Origin: Myxococcales bacterium
GTDB lineage: Bacteria; Myxococcota_A; Polyangia; Haliangiales; Haliangiaceae
NCBI GenBank assembly: GCA_016720595.1
Contig: JADKKI010000005.1
Span: 248,001-312,000, forward strand
Direction of reading: 5' to 3'
Length of the DNA stretch: 64,000 nt
The notes under the pieces are model-generated. The model made no database searches and was not told the origin of the DNA. It saw only the letters and a list, made by a program, of their open reading frames with translations. This document shows positions 36,617-45,483 of the stretch, in pieces (the first letter of the stretch is position 1; each line of letters opens with the position of its first letter). The position numbers and the translations under genes are program-made.

Positions 36617-37314
36617 ATGCTGCGTTTCGCGATCGTGTTCAGCGTGATGGCGACCTCGGGCTGCGGGCGCACGGGCTTCGACGCGACCGACAACAACCTC
36701 GGCGGCGTCGACAGCGGCGCGGATCCCGACGCGAGCTCCGCCGATGCCGCGAGCGGTCCGTGCGGAGCCGAGCTGGCGATCGGGACGCAGTGCTGGCTCG
36801 CCCACAACCTCGACGTCGGCACCCAGATCCCGGGTGCGGTGGCGCCGGTCGCGAACACCGTGGTGGAGAAGACCTGCTACGACGACCTCGCGTCCAATTG
36901 CGTCTCCGGGGGCGGGCTCTACGAGTGGGACGAGGCCATGGCAGGGTCGACCACCGAGCGCGCGCAGGGCATCTGCCCCGGCGGCTGGCACATCCCGAGC
37001 GATGGCGATTGGAAGGTGCTCGAGCAGTTTCTCGGCATGGACGTGGCCACGGTCGAGCTCTACGACTTCCGTGGCGTGCAGGCGCCCGCACTCCGCGTGG
37101 GTGGCAGCACCGCGTTCGACGCGCCCTCGCCGGGATCCGGCCCGACACCGGTGGCTGGTTCGGGATCTCGACCAGCACGTTCTTCTGGTCCTCGACGCAG
37201 GTCCTGTCCGGGGCGAACGGGATCAGCCGACGGCTCGAGACAGGGTTCGATGGGATCCAGCGCTACGGGTACGACAAGAACAACGCGTTCTCGGTTCGTT
37301 GCGTGAAAGATTGA
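36617..37314 (+). CDS. Lipoprotein with Fibrobacter-type major paralogous (FISUMP-like) domain, frameshifted
   Basis: MLRFAIVFSVMATSGC is a signal peptide with lipobox Cys16, followed by GRTGFD and an Asp/Ala-rich linker. The domain carries Trp/Cys/Gly-rich motifs (CWLAHNLDVGTQIPG, GGLYEWDEAM, GICPGGWHIPSDGDW) typical of the Fibrobacter succinogenes major paralogous domain. In the initial frame it loses sense after AFDAPSP; the expected end (GWFGISTSTFFWSST, NAFSVRCVKD) lies in the next frame and stops at 37314. Inserting one C in the run at 37124-37126 would give AFDAPLAGIRPDTGGWFG and a 232-residue protein. A homopolymer consensus error is likelier than a real mutation, since the C-terminus is perfectly conserved. 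Confidence 0.75.
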
Positions 37315-37324
37315 GCTCCGCCGT

Positions 37325-37342
37325 GCGGCGATCGAGCGCCGC
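37325..37342. terminator. Convergent-gene hairpin (possible bidirectional terminator)
   Basis: Perfect 6-bp stem GCGGCG / CGCCGC with a 6-nt loop (ATCGAG), filling the 28-bp gap between two convergent lipoprotein genes and ending next to the stop of the minus-strand one. No T-tract. Confidence 0.4.
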
Positions 37343-37858
37343 TTAGAACGACATCTCGCCGCAGTACGCGCCTTCGAACAGGCCGTCGATCACCACGTCC
37401 TGATCCTTGTAGGTCCCAGCGATCGGCTTGAACGCGGCGTGGTCGACGCACAGCGTGACCTGGTCTCCGATCGCCTTGGGCTCGGCGCCGACGACCTCGA
37501 CCTCGACGCCGCCTTGCGTGTGCACGTCGATGCCAACGCCTTGCCCCATCATCCCTTCGCCACCCGCGAAGGCGCGCACGCTGACCTCGCCTGGCAGGAC
37601 GGTGCGGCCGCGCTTGTTGTTGTACTTCTCGCAGGTGACCTTGTCGTGATTCCAGACGTCGACCTGCCAGCTCTGGGTGTGGCCGGTCTTGTTGAGACGC
37701 GCGAGCCCGTGGCCGAGGGCTCCGATCGCGACGCCACCCGCGGTGACCGACATCGGCTTGCACGCGCCGCGATCCCGCTTCTTCGAGCAGCCACCGATCA
37801 ACGCGACTGCGAGCAGACCGTGCACGAGCAGGGTCACGACGACGCGCGAGCGGGGCAT
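37343..37858 (-). CDS. Small lipoprotein, unknown function
   Basis: 171 residues. Signal peptide MPRSRVVVTLLVHGLLAVALIGGC, lipobox Cys24, then SKKRDRGAC. The mature part is a single beta-rich domain with four further Cys (two likely disulfides) and sequence such as SWQVDVWNHDKVTCEKYNNK and a Gly-rich GGEGMMGQGVG. No family is recognised. It is convergent with the FISUMP-like gene and divergent from the kinase operon at 38 kb. Confidence 0.7.
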   Translation of the reverse strand: MPRSRVVVTLLVHGLLAVALIGGCSKKRDRGACKPMSVTAGGVAIGALGHGLARLNKTGHTQSWQVDVWNHDKVTCEKYNNKRGRTVLPGEVSVRAFAGGEGMMGQGVGIDVHTQGGVEVEVVGAEPKAIGDQVTLCVDHAAFKPIAGTYKDQDVVIDGLFEGAYCGEMSF

Positions 37859-37864
37859 CCGGGC

Positions 37865-37870
37865 ACGATA
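37865..37870 (-). promoter_or_regulatory. -10-like box TATCGT, 6 nt before the small-lipoprotein ATG
   Basis: TATCGT then GCCCGG then ATG 37858, in a 178-bp divergent region shared with the kinase operon. Confidence 0.42.
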
Positions 37871-38019
37871 GCCGAGCACCGTCCCACCCGGGACCGTCTG
37901 GAACACCAAGCTTGGGCGGTGCCTGGATGCGGCCTGCGCATCACGTGCAAGGGCCTGCGCGTCGTCGGAGGTAGGGCCGACGCACACACGACGCGAAGCG
38001 CGATCCTCGGGTCTGCCCA

Positions 38020-38028
38020 TGCGATAAT
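38020..38028 (+). promoter_or_regulatory. Extended -10 box TGC-GATAAT before the TPR-kinase ATG
   Basis: TGC immediately before GATAAT forms an extended -10 element; the ATG lies 8 nt further on at 38037. It is the most AT-rich spot in the divergent gap. It probably drives the kinase/membrane protein/lipoprotein operon. Confidence 0.5.
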
Positions 38029-38036
38029 TAACGCGC

Positions 38037-40067
38037 ATGTTTCCGATGCCGGCACAGCTAGGTGTCCGGTTCGCACCAGGGACGATGCTGGGGAGATACG
38101 AGCTCCTGGCAACCATCGGTGTGGGCGGGATGGCCAGCGTGATCTTGGCGCGGCAACGCGGACCTGCGGGCTTCGAGAAGGCCGTGGTGGTCAAGCTGAT
38201 CCACCCGCACATGGCGCAGGACCACGTCGCGGTGAACATGCTGCTGGACGAGGCCAAGGTCGCCGCCCAGCTCGATCATCAGAACATCGTCCACACCTAC
38301 GAGCTGGGTGAGGCGGAGGGCACGTACTACATCGTCATGGAGTACCTGGCGGGCGAATCGCTGGGGCAGGTGCTCAAGCAAGGGCAGAAGCAACAGAGCC
38401 CGCTCTCGCCCTACGCTGCCGCGAAGATCGTCGCGGAGGCCGCGGAGGGCCTGCACTACGCGCACGAGCTGTGCGACTTCAACGGTCAGCCGATCGGCAT
38501 CGTCCATCGCGACGTCTCGCCGGGGAACATCGTCGTCCAGTACAACGGCGCGGTGAAGGTCGTGGATTTCGGGATCGCGAAGGCGCAGGGCCGCGTGACC
38601 TCGACCCAGGACGGCGAGCTCAAGGGCAAGTACGGCTACATGTCGCCCGAGCAGATCAAGAACGAGGCGATGGATCGGCGGAGTGATGTGTTCTCGCTGG
38701 GCGTGGTGCTGTGGGAGTCGCTGACGCGGCGTCGTCTGTTCCAGGCCGACAACGTCGCCGCGACGCTGATGCAGATCCTGACGGGTGATCGGACCCCGCC
38801 TTCGGCCTACGACGCCGAGATCCCGCACGCGCTCGACGCCGTGGCGCTGCGGGCGCTGGCGCCTGATCCGAACGATCGGTTCCAGACGATGGCCGAGATG
38901 AAGCAGGCGATCGACGATGCGATCTGGCGCGCCCGGATCGGAGCCAGCGAGCTCCAGCAGCACATGACGAAGCTGTTCTCGGATCGGATCGAGACCCGCA
39001 AGGCGCTGCTCGCGCGCGCCACCCGCGACCTGCTGTCGGTCGGCGACCTCGAGGTGCTGAGCACGGCCTTCCGCGATCCGAGCAGCGCGGTCAATCGGCC
39101 CGGATCGATGTCCGAGAGTGCCGGGGCGCCGCTCGCGCCGATCCCCCAGACTCCGCTGCCACCGAGCTGGGCACCGCCTGCGGCCGCCGGCCGGCCTCTC
39201 AACCTGCCGCAGATCTCCGGTGCGCCGAACCTGCCGCCGCCGACGATCCAGCGCTCGACGTGGGCTGGCCCCAGCGAGCACTCGCGGCCCGCGATGCCGG
39301 CGCATCCGCGTGCGCGGCCCGAGAGCGACAAGCCGGTGCGCACCCGGCGCGTTCTCGTGATCCTCGTCGCCGGGGCGATCGTCGGCATCGTGCTCGGCGT
39401 GTTCGTCGGCGTGGGGGGTGGCAAGGAGGAGAAGCGCGCGCTCGTGGTGAGCGCCGATCCTCCTCCGGCCCAGGCCGTCGCAGCGGGCAGCAGCGCCCAG
39501 AGCCTGTCCGAGGCGATGGCGGCGCCGACCGTGACTCCGATCCCGACCGTGCCCCCGACGGTGCCGACCGTGCCCCCGACCAAGACGCCGACCGAGACCG
39601 TGACGCCGACCGAGACGGTGACGCCGACCGAGACGGTGACGCCGACCTCGGGCTCGGCGACGCCGCCCAGGCCAGTTCCGCCGACGCCGAAGCCGACGTC
39701 CAAGCCGATGATCGAGACTTCTCCCCGCCCAACGAACGTGGACAAGCCGCCGAGACCGCCTGGTCCCGATCGCGATCCCGCCGAGGATCCGAAGAAGCCC
39801 AAGGGCGGAACCGAGGCCGAGTTCTACAAGAAGGGCACCGATGCCTACCTCGCGGGTGACTTCGCGGCCGCCGAGGCGGCGTACAAGCAGGCGCTCGCGC
39901 AGAACCGCGGGTACGCTGCGGCGCACCGCGGGCTGGGGTTCCTGTATCAGCGCATGGGTGAGAGCGCGAAGGCGCTGCAGTCGCTGCGCACCTACCTGAA
40001 GCTCACGCCCAACGCCAAGGATGGCGCGGCGATCCGCAAGCGCATCCAGCAGCTCGGGGGCGAGTAG
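38037..40067 (+). CDS. Ser/Thr protein kinase with TPR-containing outer domain
   Basis: 676 residues. Kinase domain: Gly-rich loop at 28-31, Lys53, HRDVSPGN with His157-Arg158-Asp159 (Ser161 in place of the usual Lys), and DFG at 177-179, as in a myxobacterial kinase subgroup. A Pro-rich linker follows, then one membrane helix at about 438-460. The outer part has Thr/Pro repeats (three ETVTPT copies), a Pro/Lys-rich segment and about two TPR units at ~605-670 ([26 protein letters not shown]). It is the first gene of an operon with two secreted proteins. The Lys-to-Ser change in the catalytic loop leaves activity to be tested. Confidence 0.88.
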   Translation: MFPMPAQLGVRFAPGTMLGRYELLATIGVGGMASVILARQRGPAGFEKAVVVKLIHPHMAQDHVAVNMLLDEAKVAAQLDHQNIVHTYELGEAEGTYYIVMEYLAGESLGQVLKQGQKQQSPLSPYAAAKIVAEAAEGLHYAHELCDFNGQPIGIVHRDVSPGNIVVQYNGAVKVVDFGIAKAQGRVTSTQDGELKGKYGYMSPEQIKNEAMDRRSDVFSLGVVLWESLTRRRLFQADNVAATLMQILTGDRTPPSAYDAEIPHALDAVALRALAPDPNDRFQTMAEMKQAIDDAIWRARIGASELQQHMTKLFSDRIETRKALLARATRDLLSVGDLEVLSTAFRDPSSAVNRPGSMSESAGAPLAPIPQTPLPPSWAPPAAAGRPLNLPQISGAPNLPPPTIQRSTWAGPSEHSRPAMPAHPRARPESDKPVRTRRVLVILVAGAIVGIVLGVFVGVGGGKEEKRALVVSADPPPAQAVAAGSSAQSLSEAMAAPTVTPIPTVPPTVPTVPPTKTPTETVTPTETVTPTETVTPTSGSATPPRPVPPTPKPTSKPMIETSPRPTNVDKPPRPPGPDRDPAEDPKKPKGGTEAEFYKKGTDAYLAGDFAAAEAAYKQALAQNRGYAAAHRGLGFLYQRMGESAKALQSLRTYLKLTPNAKDGAAIRKRIQQLGGE

Positions 40068-40069
40068 GC

Positions 40070-40972
40070 GTGCGGCAGCTGCTCTCGTCCGCAGCGATCG
40101 TGGTCGCGATGACCGCGACCGCGAGCGCCGGCCCGGCCGTGATGGTGTTCCCGCTGTCCGCGGGCAAGCTGCCGACGGCGATGGCCAAGGCGCCGGCGAA
40201 GCTGACCGAGGCGCTCGCGAGGTCGATCGACGCCGAGGTCGCGAACGTGCCGATCGAGGACGCCGCCGGTCTCCTCGACTGCGATCCCGAGGCGACGCCA
40301 TGTCTCGAGGCGGTGTCGCGTTCGGTCAAGGCCAAGCGGATCGTGTTCGGTGCGATCACCGCCGACGACGACGGCGCGGTGAAGGTCACGCTGACCCGCT
40401 TCGATCCCGGGCCGGATCGCCAGCAGCGCACGTTCGAGCTGGTGAGCACCACCACCGACTCGATGGCCGAGGAGCTCGCGCGCGTTGCGGCACCGCTGTT
40501 CGGCAAGACCGCGCAGCCCATGGTCGGCGACAAGCCGCCGCCCAACCCGACGGATCCAGACGGGCCGACGGGCCCGACAGGTCCGCGAGGTCCGGACGAT
40601 GGCACGCACACGGATCCCGCCCACGGCAGCATCCGCGGCTCGACGTGGGGCATCGTCGGAGGTGGCGCGGCGATCACCGGCATCGGCATCGCGCTTCTGG
40701 TCTCCGCGCGGGGCATCGCCGACGAGGTCGACAAGGCACCGCGCAACACGCCGCAGGACTTCAAGGAGCTGACCGCGCTCGAGAGCAAGGGCGAGACCCG
40801 CCAGCGGCTCGGGCTGGTGCTGACGGCGGTCGGCGCCGTCGGGCTGGGCTACGGGATCTACCGCGCGCTCGGCGATCGCCGCGCGCCTCCTTCGGAGGCA
40901 AGCGCGATGCACCTCACGCCGGTCCCGCTGCCGGGTGGCGCCGCACTCGTACTCACGATGGGGATGCCATGA
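40070..40972 (+). CDS. Membrane protein with CsgG/TolB-like N domain and collagen-like linker
   Basis: 300 residues from GTG 40070, 2 bp after the kinase stop. Signal peptide MRQLLSSAAIVVAMTATASA. Residues 21-140 form an alpha/beta domain (VMVFPLSAGK, CDPEATPCLEAVSRSVKAKRIVFGAI) reminiscent of TolB-N/CsgG-like folds. Then a Pro/Gly linker with a collagen-like Gly-x-y run (GPTGPTGPRGPD) and two membrane helices near 195-222 and 245-265. The stop overlaps the next start (ATGA). It could pass a periplasmic signal to or from the kinase, which is only an inference from operon structure. Confidence 0.7.
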   Translation: MRQLLSSAAIVVAMTATASAGPAVMVFPLSAGKLPTAMAKAPAKLTEALARSIDAEVANVPIEDAAGLLDCDPEATPCLEAVSRSVKAKRIVFGAITADDDGAVKVTLTRFDPGPDRQQRTFELVSTTTDSMAEELARVAAPLFGKTAQPMVGDKPPPNPTDPDGPTGPTGPRGPDDGTHTDPAHGSIRGSTWGIVGGGAAITGIGIALLVSARGIADEVDKAPRNTPQDFKELTALESKGETRQRLGLVLTAVGAVGLGYGIYRALGDRRAPPSEASAMHLTPVPLPGGAALVLTMGMP

Positions 40973-42183
40973 AGATCGCGCTGACGACTCTCGTTCTCGC
41001 CGCGTGCTCGTTCCCCACGCCCTCGGAGCAGTACAGCTGTCGCACCACCGACGACTGCGATGACGGTCGCGTGTGCACGCAGGGCTACTGCGTGATCGGG
41101 AACGTGATCGACATCGACGCGCCGATGACGGACACGCCGCCGATGATCGATTGCACCACGTTCCCATCGCGGCACTTCGACGCGTGCATGATCCCGGCGC
41201 CGACCGGCGCTCTCGAGCTCACCACGGCGGGCACGTACACGTTCGACACCACCGCTGGCAGCCTGCTCGCGCCGGGCGGCGGCGCGTCGCTGCCCCCGAG
41301 CGGCGTGATCGCGAATGGCCGCGTGGTCTCCGTGTCGTCGCTGACGATCGGCGCGGGGGTCACGCTGCGTGTGATCGGCGCGAACCCGCTGATCATCGCG
41401 TCGTGGGGGACGGTCGACGTCGCCGGTACGATCGACGCGTCGAGCCTCGGCACGGCGGGGAGCGTCGGTGCGGGCGCGAACCCGACCGGCTGCGCGACAC
41501 ACGTGGCGAGTGTCGGACAGAACGGCGCGGGCGCGGGCGGCGGCGGTGGTGGCGGTGCGACGAGCGTGGGTGGGCGCGGCGGCGGCGGGAACAACGGCGC
41601 CAACAACGGTGGCAATGGCGGAGCCCTGATCGCGGCGCCGCTGCTGCTCGGCGGTTGCCCCGGAGCACGCGGTGGCCTCGGGAACTCGACACCGGGCGAC
41701 GGTGGCGACGGTGGCGGCGCGGTCCAGCTCACCGCGCGGCTCTCGGTCACCGTCGCGGCCACCGGCAGCGTGCTCGCGGGCGGTGCCGGCGGCAAGCCCG
41801 GAGCGGCGAGTGGAAGCGGTGGTGGCGGCGGTGGTGGTGGCGCGGGAGGCATGGTCGGCATCGAAGCGCCGATGCTCACGCTCGCGGCCGGCGCGGTGAT
41901 CGCGGCCAACGGTGGTGGCGGCGGTCAAGGCGCCGGCAACAACGTCGGGAACGCCGGGCAGAATGGTCAGCCCAGCGCCGCCCGCGCGACCGGCGGCAAC
42001 ACCGGCTCGGGTGGCGTGGGTGGCCTCGGCGGCGGCGGCCTCATCACGGCCGGCGGCAATGGCGCGACGGATGGCTCGGGCGGTGGCGGTGCAGGCGGCG
42101 CGTCCGGGTTCATCAGCTTCAAGGCCGCGATGCGCAGCGTGGCCGGTGCGATCGTCTCGCCGACGGCGACCATCGTTCCGTAG
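40969..42183 (+). CDS. Glycine-rich surface lipoprotein
   Basis: 404 residues. MKIALTTLVLAAC is a short lipoprotein signal (Cys13). Residues 20-45 carry a Cys-rich knob (CRTTDDCDDGRVCTQGYC). Residues 75-155 are beta-helix-like strands (GTVDVAGTIDASS), and 160-385 are strongly Gly/Asn/Ala-rich with long Gly runs. The combination of parallel-beta strands and Gly-rich loops resembles large surface or spore-coat-like adhesins. The last gene of the kinase operon; it ends in a 9-bp inverted repeat with the convergent M20 peptidase gene. Confidence 0.78.
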   Translation: MKIALTTLVLAACSFPTPSEQYSCRTTDDCDDGRVCTQGYCVIGNVIDIDAPMTDTPPMIDCTTFPSRHFDACMIPAPTGALELTTAGTYTFDTTAGSLLAPGGGASLPPSGVIANGRVVSVSSLTIGAGVTLRVIGANPLIIASWGTVDVAGTIDASSLGTAGSVGAGANPTGCATHVASVGQNGAGAGGGGGGGATSVGGRGGGGNNGANNGGNGGALIAAPLLLGGCPGARGGLGNSTPGDGGDGGGAVQLTARLSVTVAATGSVLAGGAGGKPGAASGSGGGGGGGGAGGMVGIEAPMLTLAAGAVIAANGGGGGQGAGNNVGNAGQNGQPSAARATGGNTGSGGVGGLGGGGLITAGGNGATDGSGGGGAGGASGFISFKAAMRSVAGAIVSPTATIVP

Positions 42184-42218
42184 CCGTTCGCCGCGGTTCG
42201 TCGCAGCGCCGGCTACGG
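42178..42218. terminator. Bidirectional inverted repeat between convergent genes
   Basis: CCGTAGCCG at 42178-42186 and CGGCTACGG at 42210-42218 form a perfect 9-bp stem with a 23-nt loop. Both gene stops (TAG at 42181-42183 plus; TAG at 42213-42215 minus) are inside the stem arms. Likely a shared terminator or 3'-end stabiliser. Confidence 0.5.
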
Positions 42219-43649
42219 CTGCTGTGCGTGCACGGCGAGCACGTCGGCCACGCACAGCGTGAGGCGGCGCGCGGTGGGCACGTGCAGGAACTCGTTCGGA
42301 CCGTGGGCGTTCGAGCCAGGCCCGAGCACGCCGGTGATGCAGAACTGCGCCTTCGGGAACTTCTCGCCGAGCATGTACATGAACGGGATCGTGCCGCCTT
42401 CGCCCATGTACATCGCCGGCTTGCCGAAGTGCCGTTGCGAGGCATCGTCGAGCGCCTTGTCGAGCCACGGCGCCATCTCCGGCGCATCCCACCCGGCGCT
42501 CGCCGTGCCGCCGACGAACCGGACCTTCGCGCCGTACGGCGGATCCTTCTCGAGCGCTGCCTTGACCGCGGCCTGTGCCTTGGCCGGATCGACGCGCGGC
42601 GGGATGCGGATCGAGAGCTTCAGCGTGGTGGTCGGTCGCAGCACGTTGCCGGCATTGCCGATCGGCGGCCAGCCATCGGCGCCGGTGATCGCGAGGCCGG
42701 GGCGCCACGTGCGGTTCAGGATCAGCTCGGTGTTGTTGCCCTGGACGACCGGGGACACGCCGGGCTGCAGCGGGAACTTGTTCCACACCTCGTCGCCGAT
42801 CACGGTCGCGGTACGCTCGGCCTGGAGCACGCGCGCGCGCGGGATCTGGACGGCGAGCTCGGCGAGCTTGACCACGCCGGTGTGCGAGTCATCGATCCGA
42901 TCGAGCAGCTGGCGGATCACGCGCTCGCTGGCCGCGACCACGCCGGTGCCGTCGCCGGAGTGCACGCCTTCGGTCAGCAGCGAGACCTCGAGGTTGCCGA
43001 TCACGAGGCCGCGCAGCGATGTCGTGGACCACAACTGGTCGTAGTTCGCACAGCCGGAGTCGAGACAGACCACCAGCGAGAGGTCGCCGATCCGCGGCGC
43101 CAGGTGATCGATGTACGCGGGCAGGTCGTAGCTGCCAGACTCCTCGCAGGCCTCGATCAGCACCACGCAGCGCGCGTGCGGGATCTTGTCCTTGCGGAGT
43201 GCGTTGATCGCGGTCAGCGACGCGAAGATCGCGTAGCCGTCGTCGGCGCCGCCGCGACCGTAGAGCTTGTCGCCATCGATCACCGGGGTCCACGGACCGA
43301 GGCCCTCGCGCCACCCGGTCATCTCGGGCTGCTTGTCGAGGTGGCCGTACAGCATCACGGTGTCACCCGCCTTGCCGCCCGTCCCCGGGATGTCGATGAA
43401 GATCACCGGGGTCCGCGGCTTGTCTCCGTCGTTCAAGCGCACGATCTCGAGCTTGGCGCCCTCGGGGAGCTGCTGCTTCGCCCAGCCGGCGAGCAGGTCG
43501 ACGGCCTTCTCCATGTGGCCGGACTTGACCCACTCGGGATCGAACATCGGCGACTTGTTCGGAATCTTGATGTAGTCGACGAGCGTCGGGACGATCGACG
43601 ACGCGAACTTCTCCGTCACCCACTGCGTGGTGCTGTCTGCGAGCGGCAT
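42213..43649 (-). CDS. M20-family metallopeptidase (dipeptidase)
   Basis: 478 residues, normal for M20 dipeptidases. Metal ligands are seen: YGHLDKQPE (His), GRGGADDGYAI (Asp), EACEESGS (Glu-Glu), VCLDSG (Asp) and the C-terminal HGPNEFLH (His). No signal peptide, so cytoplasmic. It probably hydrolyses dipeptides or an acyl-amino acid using two zinc ions. A TAGAGT box 6 nt before the ATG suggests its own promoter. Confidence 0.92.
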   Translation of the reverse strand: MPLADSTTQWVTEKFASSIVPTLVDYIKIPNKSPMFDPEWVKSGHMEKAVDLLAGWAKQQLPEGAKLEIVRLNDGDKPRTPVIFIDIPGTGGKAGDTVMLYGHLDKQPEMTGWREGLGPWTPVIDGDKLYGRGGADDGYAIFASLTAINALRKDKIPHARCVVLIEACEESGSYDLPAYIDHLAPRIGDLSLVVCLDSGCANYDQLWSTTSLRGLVIGNLEVSLLTEGVHSGDGTGVVAASERVIRQLLDRIDDSHTGVVKLAELAVQIPRARVLQAERTATVIGDEVWNKFPLQPGVSPVVQGNNTELILNRTWRPGLAITGADGWPPIGNAGNVLRPTTTLKLSIRIPPRVDPAKAQAAVKAALEKDPPYGAKVRFVGGTASAGWDAPEMAPWLDKALDDASQRHFGKPAMYMGEGGTIPFMYMLGEKFPKAQFCITGVLGPGSNAHGPNEFLHVPTARRLTLCVADVLAVHAQQP

Positions 43650-43655
43650 GAGCGC

Positions 43656-43661
43656 ACTCTA
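43656..43661 (-). promoter_or_regulatory. -10-like box TAGAGT, 6 nt before the M20 peptidase ATG
   Basis: TAGAGT then GCGCTC then ATG 43649, in the 25-bp gap behind the glycosyltransferase gene. Confidence 0.42.
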
Positions 43662-43674
43662 CACCCGAGGGCGT

Positions 43675-45477
43675 TCAGGGTTGGGCGGGAGGCAGGCATC
43701 CCACCAGCTTGTCCCGGGCGGCGGATCGTCGCGCCGGCGCCGGGAGCACGCCGCCGCGGCCGATCTTGTTGGCGCGGTTGGTCCAGCCGGCGTAGCCATT
43801 CGCGGTCCAGGGGGTCGCACCCCAGCCGAGCCAGAACCAGCCCAGGCGCACGTCGCCATGGACGACCGCGCGCACCGCGAGCTTCGCGCACCGCGTGATC
43901 CGGTAGGCCAGCGCGACGCGCCCGGTGTGCGAGGCGGCGAGGGTCTCCTCGGGAGCGAAGTGGGTGTTGACCCCGAACAGCAGGAAGTCCTGCACGAAGC
44001 CGACGATCGTGGACAGGATGTTGAACACCAGGTGGAACACGCCCGAGAGCGGGAGCGCCAGGAACTTGTGGGCGTGGCCGCGGACGTCGTGGTCCTGGAG
44101 CATCGCCAGGAGCGTCGCGACGCCACGGATCACCACCTCGGTGAGGTAGCCGAGGGCCACGAGGGCGAGCCACGCCGCGGGGCGCTTCGCGAACGGCCAG
44201 CCGACGAGGGCGATCAGGATCACGGTGTGGATCCAGATCAGGAGCAGGAGATCGGCGACCACCCAGAACCCGAGATCCCACGAGAACGCCGGCATCCGGC
44301 CGAATCGGGCGAGCAAGAACGTGCGCGAGGTGTTCCAGCGCACGCGCTGCTTGAACAGCGCGCGGACGGTGGTGGGAGTGGCGGTGTAGACGCGCGCGAG
44401 CGGGTCGTACGCGATCGGCCGCACGAGGCCCGATCGGAGCAGCCGCCACAGCGCGTGGAGCGGGGAGCGCGGCAGCTCGAGATCGATCTTCCCGCGCTTC
44501 CACCGCGCGGCCATCGCGATCCAGGCGACCCAGGTGTCGTCGCCGGGGCCCGCCGTCGCCTCCACGTTCGGAGCGCCGGTGAACGCGGCGAAGCTCGGGG
44601 GAGCCGCGCCGAGCCACCACTTCGCGAGATCGCGATAGCGGAGCGAGTGCATGAACGCGGCGTGGCGTGCCTGCTGGGCGTGCAGGTCGGTCCACGTGCA
44701 GTACAGCGCGCCCGACACGCCGGTGACCGGGAGCAGGCCACGGTTGTTGCGGGCGATGCTGATCGACGTCATGTACTCGCGCGCGACCTGGAGCGCGAGC
44801 TGGTAGCGCATCGTGCAGTAGGCACGCACGCCGGCCCAGTAGTGTTCGCGGCGCACGAGCACGTTGGAGGCGACGATCATCGGCCGCTGGCGCGTGAGCC
44901 AGCCCGGGCGCACGAGCTTCGCCACCATGCGCTCGAGCGCGCGCGGTGCCAGCACGCCATCGGCGTCCATGTTGAAGAACACGGGTGGCACGCTCGCGAG
45001 CTCACCGGCCGCCACGGCGAGCTCGGCGCGCGCGAGCCCCGCGGCTACGGCCACGCCCTTGCCCGCGCGGCGGGGGACGCGGGCGACGAACACCGTCATC
45101 CGGTCCCGGATCGCGAGCGCCCAGCGTTCGAGCTCACCGACCACCGCCGGTTGGTCGTCCGCGCCGTCGATCGACATCACCAGCACGACCTTCCCGGGAT
45201 AGCCGTTGCTGACCACGGTCGCGGCGGCGTCACGCAGATCGTCGAGATCACTCGCCGAGCGGACGAGCGTCGGGATCACGACCAGCACGTCGACCGCCTC
45301 GGTCGGCGTGAGACCACGGAACGCTGGCCGGATCCGCGCCACCCGGGCCAGGGTCTGGAACCACACGGCGAAGTAGCCCGAGAAGTAGAGCACCATCGAG
45401 ATCAGGAACGGGCGCCACAGCCGGCCGAGGACCTCGACGGCGTCTGCGTTCCCGATGCTCCAGAGGATCGTGTCCAT
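43675..45477 (-). CDS. Membrane GT2 glycosyltransferase (Alg8/cellulose-synthase-like)
   Basis: 600 residues. Membrane helix at 22-43, then a GT-A domain: VDVLVVIPT, SIDGAD at 102-107, FNMDADG at 168-174 (DxD), a Gly-Asp-Asp-Thr-Trp near 315, and QRVRW near 375. Four or five further membrane helices follow (about 395-540). This order (D, DxD, ED-like, Q-x-x-R-W) is that of processive beta-glycan synthases such as Alg8 or cellulose synthase. The HlyD-like and TolC-like genes upstream on the same strand support synthesis and export of an exopolysaccharide. The ED pair reads Asp-Asp, an acceptable variant. Confidence 0.85.
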   Translation of the reverse strand: MDTILWSIGNADAVEVLGRLWRPFLISMVLYFSGYFAVWFQTLARVARIRPAFRGLTPTEAVDVLVVIPTLVRSASDLDDLRDAAATVVSNGYPGKVVLVMSIDGADDQPAVVGELERWALAIRDRMTVFVARVPRRAGKGVAVAAGLARAELAVAAGELASVPPVFFNMDADGVLAPRALERMVAKLVRPGWLTRQRPMIVASNVLVRREHYWAGVRAYCTMRYQLALQVAREYMTSISIARNNRGLLPVTGVSGALYCTWTDLHAQQARHAAFMHSLRYRDLAKWWLGAAPPSFAAFTGAPNVEATAGPGDDTWVAWIAMAARWKRGKIDLELPRSPLHALWRLLRSGLVRPIAYDPLARVYTATPTTVRALFKQRVRWNTSRTFLLARFGRMPAFSWDLGFWVVADLLLLIWIHTVILIALVGWPFAKRPAAWLALVALGYLTEVVIRGVATLLAMLQDHDVRGHAHKFLALPLSGVFHLVFNILSTIVGFVQDFLLFGVNTHFAPEETLAASHTGRVALAYRITRCAKLAVRAVVHGDVRLGWFWLGWGATPWTANGYAGWTNRANKIGRGGVLPAPARRSAARDKLVGCLPPAQP

Positions 45478-45483
45478 GGCGGC

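Noticed and set aside
39580..39660. Direct repeats in the kinase gene
   Set aside because: They are in-frame ETVTPT codon repeats in the Thr/Pro linker, not a separate element.
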